Positions 42,306 through 56,235 of a stretch of 64,000 nucleotides of DNA are shown here, one piece after another (positions within the stretch are counted from its first letter, which is position 1; each line of letters opens with the position of its first letter). The stretch lies in the NCBI GenBank assembly GCA_037074705.1, contig CM073591.1:133617032-133681031 (forward strand). Direction: 5' to 3'. The translations under genes and the position numbers were made by a program. A model generated the notes under the pieces. It was given only the letters and a program-made list of their open reading frames with translations, was not told where the DNA came from and ran no database searches. Origin of the DNA: Zhengitettix transpicula (Eukaryota > Arthropoda > Insecta > Orthoptera > Tetrigidae).

Positions 42306-44103
42306 ACTTTCAATAAAACTGTATTTATTTTTCTACTTGTTCTATCGATTTGGTTACTCTATTTATAAAACATCACGGCATTTCAGAACAATTTATATAC
42401 TCTCGCTCTAATGACTCAAACGAATGCATCATCATTATACGAAAACTTTTGACTTCCGCCTTGAGCTGGATGAAGTCTACTCCGAACGCGGATCCTTATT
42501 ATATAAACAGGTTCTTCCAGAAGGACCAACTCAGGAGGAGGGCGTGTATCGTAACTTCTCGGAGCCGTTGTTGATGTCACCATCTCGGTTCCTCAATAAT
42601 GGGAACGGCAGCGCGACCATCCCGATTGTTAAAATATGACGAATATCTCTAACTTAGCACAACCTAAATTTGATACTCATGTCCTTCAGTAGGGATATTT
42701 TCAACTGTTCATGAGAGACCGGGAAGAAAGGAATATTGAGTCGATGATTTGGAACAGTAAAAAAACTGTTAGTCTTACGAGATCAGATCTTCGACGTGAG
42801 GGTTCGAACAATCCTACAGGTACACGATAAATGCAGTCTACACAGGAGATTCTGTTGACTCGGCTTTCACTTTTGAGTGATTCAATATTCTTCCTCTCCC
42901 CTCCCTCTCATGCTTTCTGCTTCCATAGGCAATAGAATAGCTGATAAAATCCCTACCAATTTATTCCTCGCCATTGTCAACAAACTTCAAACCCAGTTTT
43001 ATTTTCTCTCTTTCACCTCTCTTTTCTTTTGCAGATAGATCTGTCTATCAGCGGACGCATGTCTTTATTCAACACACTCACTTATGTATTATATTTAATT
43101 TCCTCACGTTTTTATTCGTCTTTGTTTGCGAGGGTGTAGGTTTAGAATGATAATAAGTTACAACTAATCAGGCAGAAAGTGACCGTGGAAGCTTATAATT
43201 GTGTTTCTTCTAATAATTACTTTGCAATAATTTAATTGTAACTACGTTTTTAATCATAATATAATTTTTCCTGAACATATTTTAAAATTATTAAGATTGT
43301 TAATTATTGAAGTATGTTTGTAATATGCCCCATGACATTTCATCAGTCAAAAATGTATATAAAACTATTTAATAAATTTCTTCAGGATATTTATTAATTT
43401 TGAATTTAGTTGTATCTTTCGGCAATTGTTCCTTTACATTTTTTATTTACTCAAATATTGAGTCCAACTATTTTATCCGGTTACATATATTTTTGTCGTC
43501 AGCTAATCTTGCATAACGTCCATATATAAATTTTTATTTACTTTGCAATACATGCCCGGAACATTGTGCAATTTAGAAACAAATTTTTATTTGTAAAACA
43601 TTAATATTTGTATCAAAACGTTTTACAGAACTTGCGTATGGCAGCTACGTAGCTAACGGAATAAAAAAAGAGGAACTCAAAATTAGTATGCAATGAATTC
43701 AAAATAGCATGGACCATATATCTTGCTACCATTAAGTTGTAAATCAATGAATGTCTTGAAAAAATTATTTAAAAGCTTTTCTGTATATTTTTGACTGCAC
43801 AAAATAATATAATATTCTTCTACTGTAATCCTGTAATGCTGTTTAATTTAATTGATTATATATATATATATCCTTACTATTATTTCTAAGTGTGTTAAAT
43901 GAACTTATATGGACTGTATTAAATTATTATGTCACTAATGACGAATGTATGAAAATAATTAAAGTTCCTATGTATTTATTCAATTTTCTCATGTATGTAA
44001 ATTTTCTTTTACGTATCATATCTCATGTATTATGTATGATTTGATTTTATAGTCTTTTTTTTCTACAGTTTTTTAATTTGTATTTAATCATCAACGTATT
44101 TTT

Positions 44104-44105
<2 letters not shown>

Positions 44106-44144
<39 letters not shown>
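44106..44144. repeat. (TA)n microsatellite
   Basis: Uninterrupted alternating TA run. The sequence after it reads TGTAAGG, so it is not followed by the LTR family (TGTAAT). Confidence 0.95.
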
Positions 44145-44147
<3 letters not shown>

Positions 44148-45952
44148 AAGGTTATATTTTTTCACTTGTATTCCCTCAGTAGAAGACTAAGGAAAGTAAA
44201 AAAAAAATGTTTATTTTTATAAGATATAGGTAATATTTCAATGGGATTCAGAGGGATGGATAATTCATTTGTGCCAGGAGGTAAAATTCTGCGTTAATTT
44301 TCGTAGATAGTTTGAAAATAATTAGAACCACTAGAAAAGAGTTAGCGTATCCTAGAAAGAACTTGGCACTCCATAAATAGGACATGACGCCTGTTTTAAT
44401 TATAATCAATTTGTCTTGTTTCATCAGTGTCGTAAGACTAATAGTATTCTAGTTCTGATAATATGATCAACCCATTAACGTAATATATTATCTGTTAGAA
44501 GACAACTGAAGGGACTTCTACTCTATTGTTCAAGTAATAAGTCAATATGGTTTTCTGACTTCTTATACTAAATTAACACAACAATTTTTAAATTAATTAA
44601 AATTAAAATAAAATCATATATGTTCAGTTCGTGTTTGACAATTTTAATATATTTATTGTAAATTTAATCATAGAATCAGTCTCCCCTTTTTTTTAACTTT
44701 TCGCTCATGAATTTTTGAATTTACTCCGGGGCAAAATATTTAATTCTTGGTTTGATAAACAATATTGCTATTTTTTATGGAAAAGCTAAAGATAAGTTTA
44801 CGTACCTTGGTAGTTAATTAATAAACTAAATCAGCAGTTACTTAACGAATACTACGGAATTTGTTGGCTCGTGTGGAATTTCTCTTGCAAATGTTTTTAT
44901 TTCCTTTGCTGTATTCTTGCGCATAAAGTGGCGCGGTTATGTTTTAATTTGCTGGCGGTGATAGCATTGGCAAGTACTGGCATACATTCAGCCGGGCAGG
45001 GGTGGCGATCAGACCGGCATAAAACCACCACCAATTTTATCGCTATCAATGGCAATCATTTTAACGAGCGATGGCTGTCATGCATTTGAATTCGTTTTTG
45101 GGGGATGGAACGTGCCGATCGCTGGGGTTTGCAGTAATATGCCTGAGTGATGAGGTGTATGTGTGTGTGAGCGGGCGGGTACAGTCCTTGGCAAAACGCA
45201 TGCCATAATTCCGCTCTATTCTGTTTGTCTGCGTTTTGCTGATTATCAAAGGTTCACCACGGACAGGAAAGTATTTATCTCTAAACAAAGGACACTAATC
45301 CCGATTTTGAAGCCGCTTTTGTTTAAGACTAAAACTCAAATATCTCTCCTACTTCAGTTCAATAATATGTTTAGTAAGTGACATTTGATGCTATCGACGG
45401 CAATGAGTGTTCTGGCAAAATTATATTATTTAAAAAATAAAAGTAAAATCAGGCACTCGGAAACAACATACAATACAATCTTCAAATAAATCGTCTTTAA
45501 AGCTGTGTTAACTCGTATATAATTTTATTTAAAAGAATTACTAAATTCTAATATTAACGTGTCATGTGCAACGTAATATTGTAATGAAATTTTCACTAAA
45601 ACAATACTCAACGTATTGTGCTCAACTACTCTGTTTGATTGGAGCAGGGAATTTACCGTGCCACATACTCTTTTACTGTAAGTACTGACCGGGTATTTCT
45701 TTATCTTAATTAAAAAAGTGGACAGATGCATCATGCTGTCTCTCTAGGGCTAGGTCCAATACGCTAACGAGTGTTCGGACTCGAGTACTCTAGTTCAAAA
45801 TTTTCCTCTTTCTCTGAAGGCGAACAGGTTCTTTTCTTTTACAAAGGTCTAGTAGTCTCACTTTCTTTTTCTGAACTTTTTACTCGATTTTGTTCTTCAC
45901 AACTTATTATTTCGTCTCTGTCTCTTTCGCCCAAAAACCTAATACGCCTAGT

Positions 45953-45954
45953 TT

Positions 45955-46029
<75 letters not shown>
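45953..46029. repeat. (TA)n microsatellite with TG interruptions
   Basis: Alternating TA with two TATG interruptions, directly visible. Confidence 0.95.
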
Positions 46030-46034
<5 letters not shown>

Positions 46035-46830
46035 CGATCTACGATTTTCGTTTGTTTTTGTTGATTTTATATACTATGGCACTACAGTCTACCTTGTTAT
46101 CTTCAGTTCAATTATTGGCCCTTCTATTTTTTAAGCATACTCTGACTAACCCCATCAACAACTTTTAACATTGATACACCATCGTTAACTAGATACACTT
46201 TCAAGTCCCATAATTTATATTATGAAGAACGTATTTGAATTAATCTAACATCAGGAGCACTTTCAGGAAATTCTTATTGAATTTCGTTTTATTTAACCGT
46301 CAAAAATCTTTTTTTAAAATATTTTATATTTGAGTTCTGAGTTTATCTTTATTTCTGATGCACCAAGACAGATTTACGATGAAATTACCTTCGTGTAGTC
46401 GTAAAATTGATCACATCATTTCTAGGAAAAAAAAGTTATATTACAGTGTTTCTGAAGTGTCCCAGTTGAACGCATTCGTATTTTAGAGACACTTCGATAT
46501 TATACATATTAACGATTCGTTTTTTTTAGTTGGAGACGGACCTGCAGCATTCCGCTAACCTAGAAGAGATTTACTTCTTAATGGACGGTACATGACAAAT
46601 GTGTACATATAAGAATCAATATTTTAGCCGAAATTGCCTGAATCAGTAAACTATATAGTGAAAGGTCATCGATAATGCTATTATACTGATATTAAGAATT
46701 TTGGCCTGTATTAGACGCATACAGCCTTTGAGCACATTAATTTAAATATATCGTAGAAAAAAATAAAAACGTCTTTATTAGATGAAAATTAACAAAAATA
46801 TAAACAAGTGGCCAATATACTTATAAAATA

Positions 46831-46885
46831 AGTACGACGCAACGTTTCTTCAATTCTTGATACTTTCGTCAGGTGAAGAAAAACC
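46831..46885 (-). mobile_element. Penelope-like end with hammerhead-like core
   Basis: The minus strand reads CACCTGACGAAAGTATC, AAGAATTGAA, GAAACGTTGCGTCGTAC. CTGACGA fits the hammerhead core CUGANGA. GAAAC, a five-base loop and GTC fit the minimal stem III and cleavage triplet seen in Penelope-like ribozymes. Stem II is weak here, so activity is doubtful. Same block as at 12541, 63597 and 63682. Confidence 0.5.
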
Positions 46886-49794
46886 GCGAGACATTACACA
46901 AATCAAGGAAAGATATTATTATAAAATATTTTATTTATTATCATAGTAAAATATAACTATTATGCACATTAAAGCATGTTACAGTAAGTTAAAACTTTAT
47001 TTCTGTTTAAAGAAGTCGTTATTGGACTGCTTCTATATTACAAAATTTACTAAATGTCTGTGTACAGATTGTAAAGCAAATTGAGAATAATAGTAATAAA
47101 ACTTTATCACTTACTGTGGAATATTTATTAACTATTTCGTAATAATGAAATTAATTATTTTTGTTTTTTATTTCTTTTTTTTAAAATTATTTATTAATAA
47201 CTCGTTCAGTTTGCAAACGCTTTCTGAAATTGGTTAATTGAACACTTAAGAATGTTATCTTTGACATTTTGCACGAAAAAAAGGGCACGAAATCGCTTAC
47301 GAAAAGCGAGGGCGATAACTCAACTACAGATATTTTTAATTATTCACATAATTGTGTCGACACCAATGACAGATAATATTTATTTATATGTGATTAATAA
47401 AAAAATTGCAGATGAATGATTATCTAGAGGACATTCACACTGAACTGTTTCGTAAATGCAAGAAGTATTTGGGAACCTTTTTCTTAGAAACCTGTCATTG
47501 GATAATAAAATTAAATATACCGAAGGAAACAATTCCTGCGTTTATTTTTTTTTTGTAATAATGTCAAGACGACTTGAAAGCAAATACGTAGATATTTCGT
47601 ACCGGCTGGCCACAAATTGGGGAATTATATACAGAATGCGGATTGTACAAATCCGAGGTTGCGGACCGCTAATGAGCAGATGAAATTGCACTGCGCAGGG
47701 TTGTCCACACTTTCAGCGGAACGGGCGTACTCGGGGTTGTCCAGGGGAGATGAGATTGTGACACGATTTTCTCAGGTCGAGAGCCTGTACTTGTTTGCAG
47801 ACAGCTGTCTACAGGAAATAGTTTCGGAAAGGAAAACAATGCGCGGAGGAAGGCGTGTGGCAGTCGCCCTAATGGAGTGCGCTTTTGGCGCCGCCTGTCC
47901 ACGCCTGTTTATTGGCCCGCGGTACCTATATCGGCCATCGTAATGATGTGAGCAATATCGCCTGCCTGAATAAAACACAGCCCCCAACCCCCAGGACCTC
48001 GTTAGCAGCACGGGCCGGCTCATTCCCCAAACACACGGCTGGGGGAGGGGGCGCCGGCCAGTGATAAATTGATTTTCAAAACTCACCACCAGAAAACGAA
48101 GAGTACAGCAATCCTGGCGTCATTAACGCGGGGACAGTCATGGCAGGGTTGGTCTGGAGCACTGGCGATACCACCTATATTCCAGTATCATGTCCCTCGG
48201 GATTAAACACCACGGTTTATATTTTTTGAATACCGTAACAAAATTTCGTAAGAAAGCCCAACAATGCTGATTAAGTAAGTTTATATTTTTCATTCCTATT
48301 TCGTTTAAAATTTGTGATTCACCAAATAATAAATTAAACCGCATTCATCTTGCTATCTAAAAACGAAAATATACTCAATTTTAGAATTAAATCTAGGTTT
48401 TATATCATCAACGATTCATTACATAAGATGAACTCCAGATACGTGACAGTTTGGAAACGAGCAAATATTTGGGATAGTGAAGAAAGTGGATGAAATTATG
48501 TACCGCCAGAAACTAATTTTATTTTTCGATCTGATTTTATTGCGAAGGCACGAGCTATTTAAAAGGGCACCAAAGATATAAATTAACAAAAAGCTATTAA
48601 AAAATGTTACCATGGGCGATTTCTATATTTTAAGAAAAACTGGAATAAAGCCATTTTATGATGTACGAAAGAATAGTTCATGTCATGGATTCTCTGTACG
48701 ACAAAACTTAATTAATTTGAAAGCACGTGGGCGAATTATAATCATCCAACTGTATTTATGTTACAGCTTTTAGCTCCGAAAAGATGAATTTTCTGATTCG
48801 TTTTAGCTTATAAATCGTTAAAGCAAGTTTTAATAGCACTCTGGAATTTTATTTATTGACTCCTTATTGACGGATTATGATAATCTAATAATTAATACTA
48901 TATACATGTCGGTAAGAGCAATGTTCGAGTGAGTATCATACGTAGTATTACATATGACAAATTCGTAGCTAAGTACGTTTAAGAGAAGCGGTTGGGAGAT
49001 CGGCAGGTTTAATCGTCTTGGCTCGTCTACTTCATTGAACAGCGTGGTTGCAATTTCATTTGGGCGTGTCCTTGTGTTTGGCGCTGAATTTTACAATTTA
49101 TTGTTTCACCGTCGGAAAACATTATGGGGGATAGTATTTGATTCGTACCATGGTGCATAAAATTCACTATTTTGGTCTTTATTTATAACTGCTATTCGGA
49201 ATCCCGGAAATGTTGAATATGGGTTAGTGTAATAATATTATAAATAGAAAAATTTAATTCACACAAATGAATACAAAGTTTAATTTTTCTCTCTGTGACG
49301 TGGCAAACTTAAATTATTTCATTACCTTTGACCCGATGACGTCGTATAAAGGGGTTTCTGGTTAGCTAACTGTTGAACGATTCATCTTGCTTCCTACGAG
49401 ACCAGATGGTTTCGAGCTATCTACGTCCTGAGATGATGTCAGGCAAGTTTGTCACATGCGACGGCGACGCAATTACCTGATTCAGGTTCCCCATGACGAA
49501 TACAGGTCACGTGCCGATTACCGCCTTAGTCCTCCCATTACTCTAAGAACACTTAATACCTTAATGCTGTTTATTCTCAACGTCCGAGATGTATTCAGAC
49601 TCCTAATTAACCGGCTGCGGAAGACGCGGGACTTACAGGCGTCCATTACATTTTTCGGTTCGGCTAAATAAAAATTTAAATATTTTTCTCACGTCATTAT
49701 GCAAGTACCGAAATAATAATTCTCTAATTTTTAAGACTACTATGTCCAGGGATAGGCAAATAAGAGCACTTTCAATGACATTTTTTTATATTAA
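46886..49794. other. Intergenic with GC-richer islands
   Basis: Islands at 47590-48140 and 49320-49670 are GC-richer and unique. Frames of 105-108 codons overlap on opposite strands in the first and 71 codons in the second; none has a family motif. The rest is AT-rich. Confidence 0.4.
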
Positions 49795-49807
49795 TTTTGT
49801 TTATAGT

Positions 49808-49985
49808 CGCATAAACTGCGAAGGTCATTAGCGACTTTCTTCTACACTTGGTCGGAGAACTTATTTGTTGGGGGCGGGGGGTGTTTCTCGGCATGAAAAC
49901 GTGCACAGACAACAACCATGCCCTTTCCGGGATTCGAACCCGGGACCTCTGTGATGCGAGGCAGTGCGGTTTATCACGTAAGATT
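49808..49985 (-). mobile_element. tRNA-derived SINE, family 1, copy 1
   Basis: The minus strand reads CACTGCCTCGCATCACAGAG, then GTCCCGGGTTCGAATCCCGG (perfect B box), AAAGGGCATGG, then a body shared with 53225-53426 (TTTTCATGCCGAGAAACACC region, AATAAGTTCTCCGAC, GTCGCTAATGAC). The A-box end is degraded. Confidence 0.8.
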
Positions 49986-49999
49986 CATTCGATTTGACG

Positions 50000-51714
50000 T
50001 CTGAACAGCTGAGCCAACTCGTACTCGATATTACACATTGAGTGAAGTTGGCAACATCGCCACAGGTGTCTCAGGAAAGAGATTAAAGATTGGCTAATAG
50101 GACGCGCCGACATGTGTAACAGTGGCAGAAGCTTGCAAATGTGGGCCGTGGAGAAGTGACTCATAGCGGTAAGATGATGTCAGAGTCAACCTGCCAGATT
50201 TGAGAGCATGACGCCAGCCCGCGTGCGGTCTGAGGACAGATAAGAGGCGTTATCCGGCGCCCTTCCTGTGGCTTCTCTCACATGCTCCCTCCCTATTACC
50301 TTACGTCTTAATTATAACCAGTACACGACGATGAAGTTCAACGTCTACCGTGATTACACTCCAGGTATTTAAAAATTCCTAACCTGAAAACAATTGACAA
50401 TATTATTTTGAGAAATCTTTATTGCCAACATTCTTATTTAATACCACAAATATTTGTCTTTTAATTAATGTTTAGAAAAAATTAGTTGTTAATTAAAAAC
50501 ATAAAATGTACAGAATTTGTTTTATTAGGAACAACTTAACAACAATACGTTTTATGTGTCTTTAAATAAGTGTTTGAGAGTTTTATGGTGTTTTCTGAAA
50601 AAACATTTAGCAAATTTTAGTTATATATCCTCAATCCTCTAATATTATACTTTATCTATAATATTACAAATGAAAGGAACTTCCTTCAGATCAATGCGTT
50701 ATGTTATACTTATTATACGATGAATACAACCTTTGCCTTGTGTTATATCGGTCAGTCAAAAAGTGATTACTTACCAGAACACTCAGAAAAAATTTATATG
50801 TCAAAATTACAAACATATGCCTTTATTTTGCACAAGATTTAGTTATGGGGCTATGCTCGATTGTGAAAATACATTTATAAAAATTAATGATCCCGGAAAT
50901 GTTCCACATAAAAAACAATAACAATTTCTTTACTGTAAATTATACATGCAATATTTGACCTAAGATGAATTAAAAATTGTTATAGACTAATGTCAAATGA
51001 TAAAATATTGATGATTAACTGCAGCCATTGTTGCTCTGGCATATCATTTAAATTGTTTTTTTAGAACAAATATTTTAATTGGGGACTTGAGTTCATGTTT
51101 CGCGTTTACTAATTAGTATTAATACGGATCGGTATGGCTCTATCGTGAATTACTGTTTTTTTTATTATTAAGGACCAAAATATTTGACACGATAATGTTA
51201 GCAGCCTACTGTTTCAATTTTATCAACCAAATAACTCAAAATATATCCTATTATAGACAAGCGACCTGTTTTCCTGTGCTGAGAAAAAGAAATACTCTAA
51301 CTTTCATTTGTCACATTACCCATTCAAAAAGTTTTAAGTCATAATTGGCATTAAAAATAAAATAATCTCAGTAGAAAAAAGGTTGAATGGCAAAATCTTT
51401 GTAAAGCACATATTTCATTTATAATTTTTGAAAAGTAACAAATTTTAAGAAGCAATAAAATAGTTTTCTCCTTTCGACAATGAATAGTAAAACTATTTAA
51501 AAATAAATCAAGGTTTTTGCATAAAAATTATATATATTAGGTTTGTAAAGGAAGCAGCCATGGCGTATCAGGACTCATTCCAGAATTTGCACGTATCAAT
51601 TCGCGGAAGCGGGGAAATGAAGATGATTAAACAGAATAATCAGATAATCCGTTTTTCATATAAGATCTAAAAATAATTTTCGGTCGTGTAACCATATTTT
51701 AGAGGATATCTTTA
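50000..51714. other. Intergenic; GC-richer island then AT-rich
   Basis: The island at 50030-50310 is GC-richer and unique. It contains an AP-1-type TGACTCA (50157), a GATA-type AGATAAG (50239) and GATTGGCTAATAGG. From 50310 to 51714 the sequence is AT-rich and nothing is recognised. Confidence 0.4.
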
Positions 51715-51858
51715 TATGAAATAGATAATGCATTTTTCTGACCAATTACAGACAATATTCATTTATTGATTTAAAACAACGTTTCTATAGTGTTTTAATT
51801 CAATATATAAATATTGTCTGTAATTTAATCAGAAAACTGCATTATCTGTTTTAAAATA
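51715..51858. repeat. Foldback element with about 65-nt arms
   Basis: The left arm (AGATAATGCATTTTTCTGAC, CAATTACAGACAATATT, TTGATTTAAAACA) pairs with the right arm (TGTTTTAATTCAA, AATATTGTCTGTAATTTAAT, CAGAAAACTGCATTATCT), leaving a loop of about 12 nt near 51780-51791. Mismatches are few and scattered. It could be a foldback MITE or a hairpin RNA source; there is no second copy in the window. Confidence 0.8.
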
Positions 51859-53214
51859 ATTTTACTCTCCTCGTGATTAAGAGCTTGCAAAACTCGCAAA
51901 CTTAAACAGGAATCCACAGAAAGGAATACTTCATTACTAGGTCTAAGTAGGATTTATAAAGCAGCTAATGTTGATGAATTAGATATGATGTGTAATACTT
52001 CCATTCCTTAAGTCGAATATCTGTATTTGGTTTTTCTTTCGCATTCCTTGTTTATTATAAATGTTTCTGTTAGATTTTAAATCAGTTATTAATGTTGACG
52101 ACTGCGCAATACAGTTTATATATCGAAGGATGTTTCCTGGTTACGTAGCGTAGTTCGATTCTCCCGCACCTGGAAACAGAGCTTGCGAATGTTGGCATGC
52201 ATCAGAACATCTCATTATGGCCCATAAAGCGGGCAGGCCTCTAATTCAGCCGGCCGCCATAACTGGTCGCGGACTTTACACACCAGTCCATCACTAAATT
52301 GTGTTCTGCAAGTTTAATAGTAAACAAACAAATATTCTGTTAGTTCACTATTTGGACGATTGGACGCTTTTGATCGCTTTTATGATATTGGCTCACTGGA
52401 TTATTTTCGGCGGCCACTGCTGAATTTATCGGGTCTTTTGTTGCTGTGATGTGTCATTTCGGTTTAGCAAACGCAGTTAGTACACACTAAATATTCATTG
52501 CCGCAAAACGTTCCGATTTGTATGGTTGCATGTCGAGCTGTGTTTGATGATGGGTCACTCCGCACTGCCAGCTGGCGAAAATTTACCTCCTCCCCTCCAA
52601 CAGATGCTACGGTTCCTTGCTTTTATCTTTACAACATACTCTTAATGTCATGTAGTTTTAAAATTTCTACAAATAACTCAGTTGCCCATCCCATCCCCGA
52701 TGACAACGTAGAAACTATCCAGATTCCAGTTCGACGATATAAAAACAAGTTGGCTCATTGAACTAATTTAATAAATCCTGAACTGAAAAACAGGCTTCCA
52801 AAGATATACAGATCTGTACGTAAATAACTATGTACAAACGGCTACACACGTTCAAGCTTGATCAATCTTTTCGACACCACACGATAAAAGCGCGAGTTCA
52901 AGCTGGGACTATGTCGAGCTCGGACGACGACGGTGCGCTCGATTTGGCTGCTTTTTGCCTTATCTACAAGAAGGAAACGCTAAAGAATAATTGTAATATT
53001 TGGTGTTAACCTTCCTATATCATTTTATTGCACAAATTGAATATATATCCGTGTAATTGGCTTAATTATTTTAGAATTAATGAAGACATTTAAGATGCAC
53101 CTTTAATTAAAAGGAAGAACACGATCAAAGAGAAGCCATAGGCTGACCTCCCATGAAATATTGACAGTAACATTGTGATTTCTCGCTTGTCTTTCACTTG
53201 ACTTCCATGATTTG
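51859..53214. other. Intergenic, nothing recognised
   Basis: GC-richer parts at 52130-52290 and 52840-52970; an 87-codon plus frame at 52498-52761 has no family motif. Otherwise AT-rich. Confidence 0.4.
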
Positions 53215-53224
53215 TTTTTAAAAA

Positions 53225-53426
53225 TTTTTTATTTATTGTCACATAAATAACTAAAGTCATTAGTGACTTTGTGCACTTTTGGGTTTGACTTTGTCGGGGA
53301 ACTAATTTCTTGGAGTTTGTCAGTATGGAAACACAAACTGACAACACCCATGCCCTAGCCGGGATTCGAACCCGTGACCTCTGTTATGCGAGGCAGTAAC
53401 ACTGACCACTACATCACAGGAGGTCG
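53225..53426 (-). mobile_element. tRNA-derived SINE, family 1, copy 2
   Basis: The minus strand starts CGACCTCCTGTGATGTAGTG, continues GTCAGTG (A box), TTACTGCCTCGCATAACAGA, then CACGGGTTCGAATCCCGGC (perfect B box), and then the family body to a tail near 53225. A box and B box at normal spacing make this the clearest tRNA-headed SINE in the window. The parent tRNA was not determined. Confidence 0.85.
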
Positions 53427-54641
53427 CCTCATTGTTGTCTTACTTGTTTAGCGTGAAATGGCATGTCTTCAGCGATATGAGGCCTTTGTAAAGGGCTCAC
53501 ATTGGCATCCTCTGATGTTACGCCATGATGGACTTTGCCACTTTTTATTTCCTCAGAGCGTACACAATCAGGTTTCAAGGACAGTTGACATTAAATAATT
53601 ATGTAATGCACAAGTTGCTTTTACTATTTTATCAATATTCTGTAAGTCTGAATTGATAGCGGTGTGTATAAGTCTAAAGCGTGCTGTCAAAATCCCAAAT
53701 GGATGAACTAGATAATCGCTAGTTGATTGTTTTTGTACAGTTTAAACCACTCTGGACGGTTTTAACATACCAGTCGTCAAAGGAATAGCGTCTGTAACGA
53801 AAACAGTTTACGTGAATCATATACGGCTTCTTTTTCTTCTAGGAATGTTGAGTGACTTACCTTGCACTCTTCAAACAATTCTGTATTCTGACGATCAACT
53901 CCATCTCATACTCGCCATTCGTGCCGAAATCAAACAAAATAAATATATAGTTTGCAGTGACAAGTAGCACCGTACTGTTTACATGTTTGTACTGGGAAAA
54001 AAAATGAACCAATTCCAGCTGGAGGAATGATCTCGATATGTTTTCCATTCAGTCAGCGAAGGCAATGAGGGAAACTCCACCTCTTTTCGATATGGTGATC
54101 CAATAATATAAACATTACATGATAAATATTATCTGAAAACAATGGAACATTATGTAAAAAAAATTAAATATATTATTATTTATCATGAAAAAATTTCAAT
54201 TTTATTAACAATCAGTTTCAGCCTTAATTTCCCAACTAATAGTATTATATTATTCAAACTGTAATTGATTCAGGTATCAATAGAATTGCATCCTTACCGT
54301 TATTGATATAAATTAATGTGTATTTAATTAATAATGTATCGTATGCTACATCCCTATTTTACGTCTCCTTGTACAAGCACGCACTTTCCGTTTTGCTTGA
54401 GCAAGTTTGCCTGATTAAAAGTCAATCAAGCATCAAGCGGATTGTACAAGCAAAATGATTGCGCAAAATTATCCTACAGACGCTCAAGCATGCTTGCGCA
54501 ATAAGATTGACCAAGCAGCTATGAAGAATTTGGTGCCTCCGAACTTTTCCGGTTTTCAAGATATGGGTTTCTTCATTAATCGTAAAATAGTGAATGTTCG
54601 TCGATAGATGAAGTAAAAAAGTGCTGTCCAGAAATTTGTGA
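53427..54641. other. Intergenic AT-rich, nothing recognised
   Basis: No frame above 63 codons except one running into the retroelement at 54642 from the other strand. No repeat relation was seen. Confidence 0.5.
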
Positions 54642-55058
54642 AGGTACCTCGGCCTGTTTTGAGAGGTGTATGTTCCGGGGTCGCAGACTTTGGGCATACG
54701 GTAAGAGTTGTTCGCTATTCCCATTGGAATAGTCGGCCAGCTGCCTCCTAAACTGGTCGAGGCACGGAGAAGGGAATGCTGTGTCCCCACAGCAAACTCC
54801 TCTCCCGCTATCGGAAGGGCGTGGGACAAGTACCCAATGCCTGACCTACCCGATGCAGGTTTTCCTAGGGTTTTCCCTGCATTTCTTTAGGCGAATGCCG
54901 GGTAGGATCCTTAAACTATAGCCCGGGGGCCCTAGTAACCCTTGGCTACCTTCCTCTACCCTTCCGCATCCCCCCTTTCAAATCCCTTCCTATGCTATTA
55001 AAGGGGAGTTGCACAATGTGGATCACCCTCATGTAGCCTGTTGCCCTAAAAAAAAAAG
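54642..55058 (+). mobile_element. GC-rich retroelement, copy j (5' truncated)
   Basis: Starts at GTACCTCGGCCTGTTTTGAG, about 125 nt into the family, and runs to CCTGTTGCCCT plus an A tail of 11 (55048-55058). Little diverged from copies b and f, so relatively young. A target duplication could not be identified. Confidence 0.88.
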
Positions 55059-56235
55059 ATTAATTTTTTATTTCGAAAAAGCCCCCCTTTTTAGGTAAAT
55101 GTTTATCAATTAGTGACAACTATCTGGGTGTAAGCTTCAACAGAATGGTAATTCTGGATGAAGGTATATTTTACTTTTATAATTTTTTAAATTTATATAT
55201 TTAGGAAGTAAAATGAATAAATCCACTAAACTGTTTAGAAACAAAAGAAGATAAATGCCACAATAATAATAATAAAAACGAATGGCAGAAAAATATAAGT
55301 AAGACGTAATAGGACGAAGGTAAACAATTTGTGCGTGTTTATAGATTTGCCACTGAAAAGCCAGAGTCGCTCAATATTATTATATTAGGCCGTAATCCGC
55401 GGTGAAAGTACTTCGCTGTACAAACTGGATCCCAAACAAACCCCGCATATTTATATTACAATCGACCATAATCGCGGTGGCGACCGCAACTCCGGGAAAC
55501 AAGGATCGTACATCGGTAAATATTTATTTAAGAATTGAATATACGCCGTAGCTGCGGGCAAACATTTATTTTCGGGTCTTGCATTATATCGACGCTTGCT
55601 GTCTCTGTTTCTGTCTGTCCGCGTTTAAACTAATTTATGTAAATTCCAGACCACATGTTTCAAACGCGGGGAAAAACACGGACAAATTAATAAAATATCA
55701 ACGGGCTTATGCTTGAATATCATATATAAATACAGGACGCTCTGCGGCTGTGTCGGGAGAAGGGGGGCTGCTGAACAAATATTATTTTATATTTGTATGA
55801 AGACATTGCGCGTCATCAGTATTTGCGTTATTTGATATACTATGCAGCATAAACAATGGCGATAAGCGAGCCGCAGTTTCGTTGTTTCCGTTTCTGCCAT
55901 ATTTTCGTTTGCGAAATTGGCGTTTGAGGAAAACACAGGCTCGTAAGACGAAATTTTCTCTTGTGTTTCTTTGGACTTAAACTCGTACCCAGAATTTTGA
56001 GCTAGTCCAGCCAAAGATGAGGCCCCATTCCAAACCAAATTTACTCACCAGAGCGAAATATTTTTTTTATCTTTCATGCATTCTCTCATATTTATACTTA
56101 ACATTTTGACTCCAAAGAAAATATTTGTAATTTAACCATTCCGGCCCAGACATTTTTATTTATAAAAATCACTCTAAAGCAATACATTATTTCCATTTGT
56201 AATTTTTTGTTTATATCAGACATATATATATATAT
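55059..56235. other. Intergenic with GC-richer island
   Basis: An island at 55370-55570 is GC-richer and unique. An 83-codon minus frame at 55787-56038 has no family motif. The end is a TA microsatellite (56222-56235) at the LTR border. Confidence 0.4.

Larger units (their letters stand above)
42306..46830. other. Intergenic AT-rich, nothing recognised
   Basis: Long AT-rich sequence with TA microsatellites at 43856-43871, 44106-44144 and 45953-46029. A GC-richer part at 44860-45260 has 72-75-codon frames without family motifs. The 92-97-codon frames near 45771-46168 include microsatellite translation. Confidence 0.45.

Noticed and set aside
44106..44144. LTR insertion at this TA run
   Set aside because: The flank begins TGTAAG but no family blocks follow in the next kilobase.
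53345..53426. Possible functional tRNA gene
   Set aside because: The tRNA-like head continues into a body shared with 49808-49985, and the cloverleaf is imperfect, so it is a SINE.
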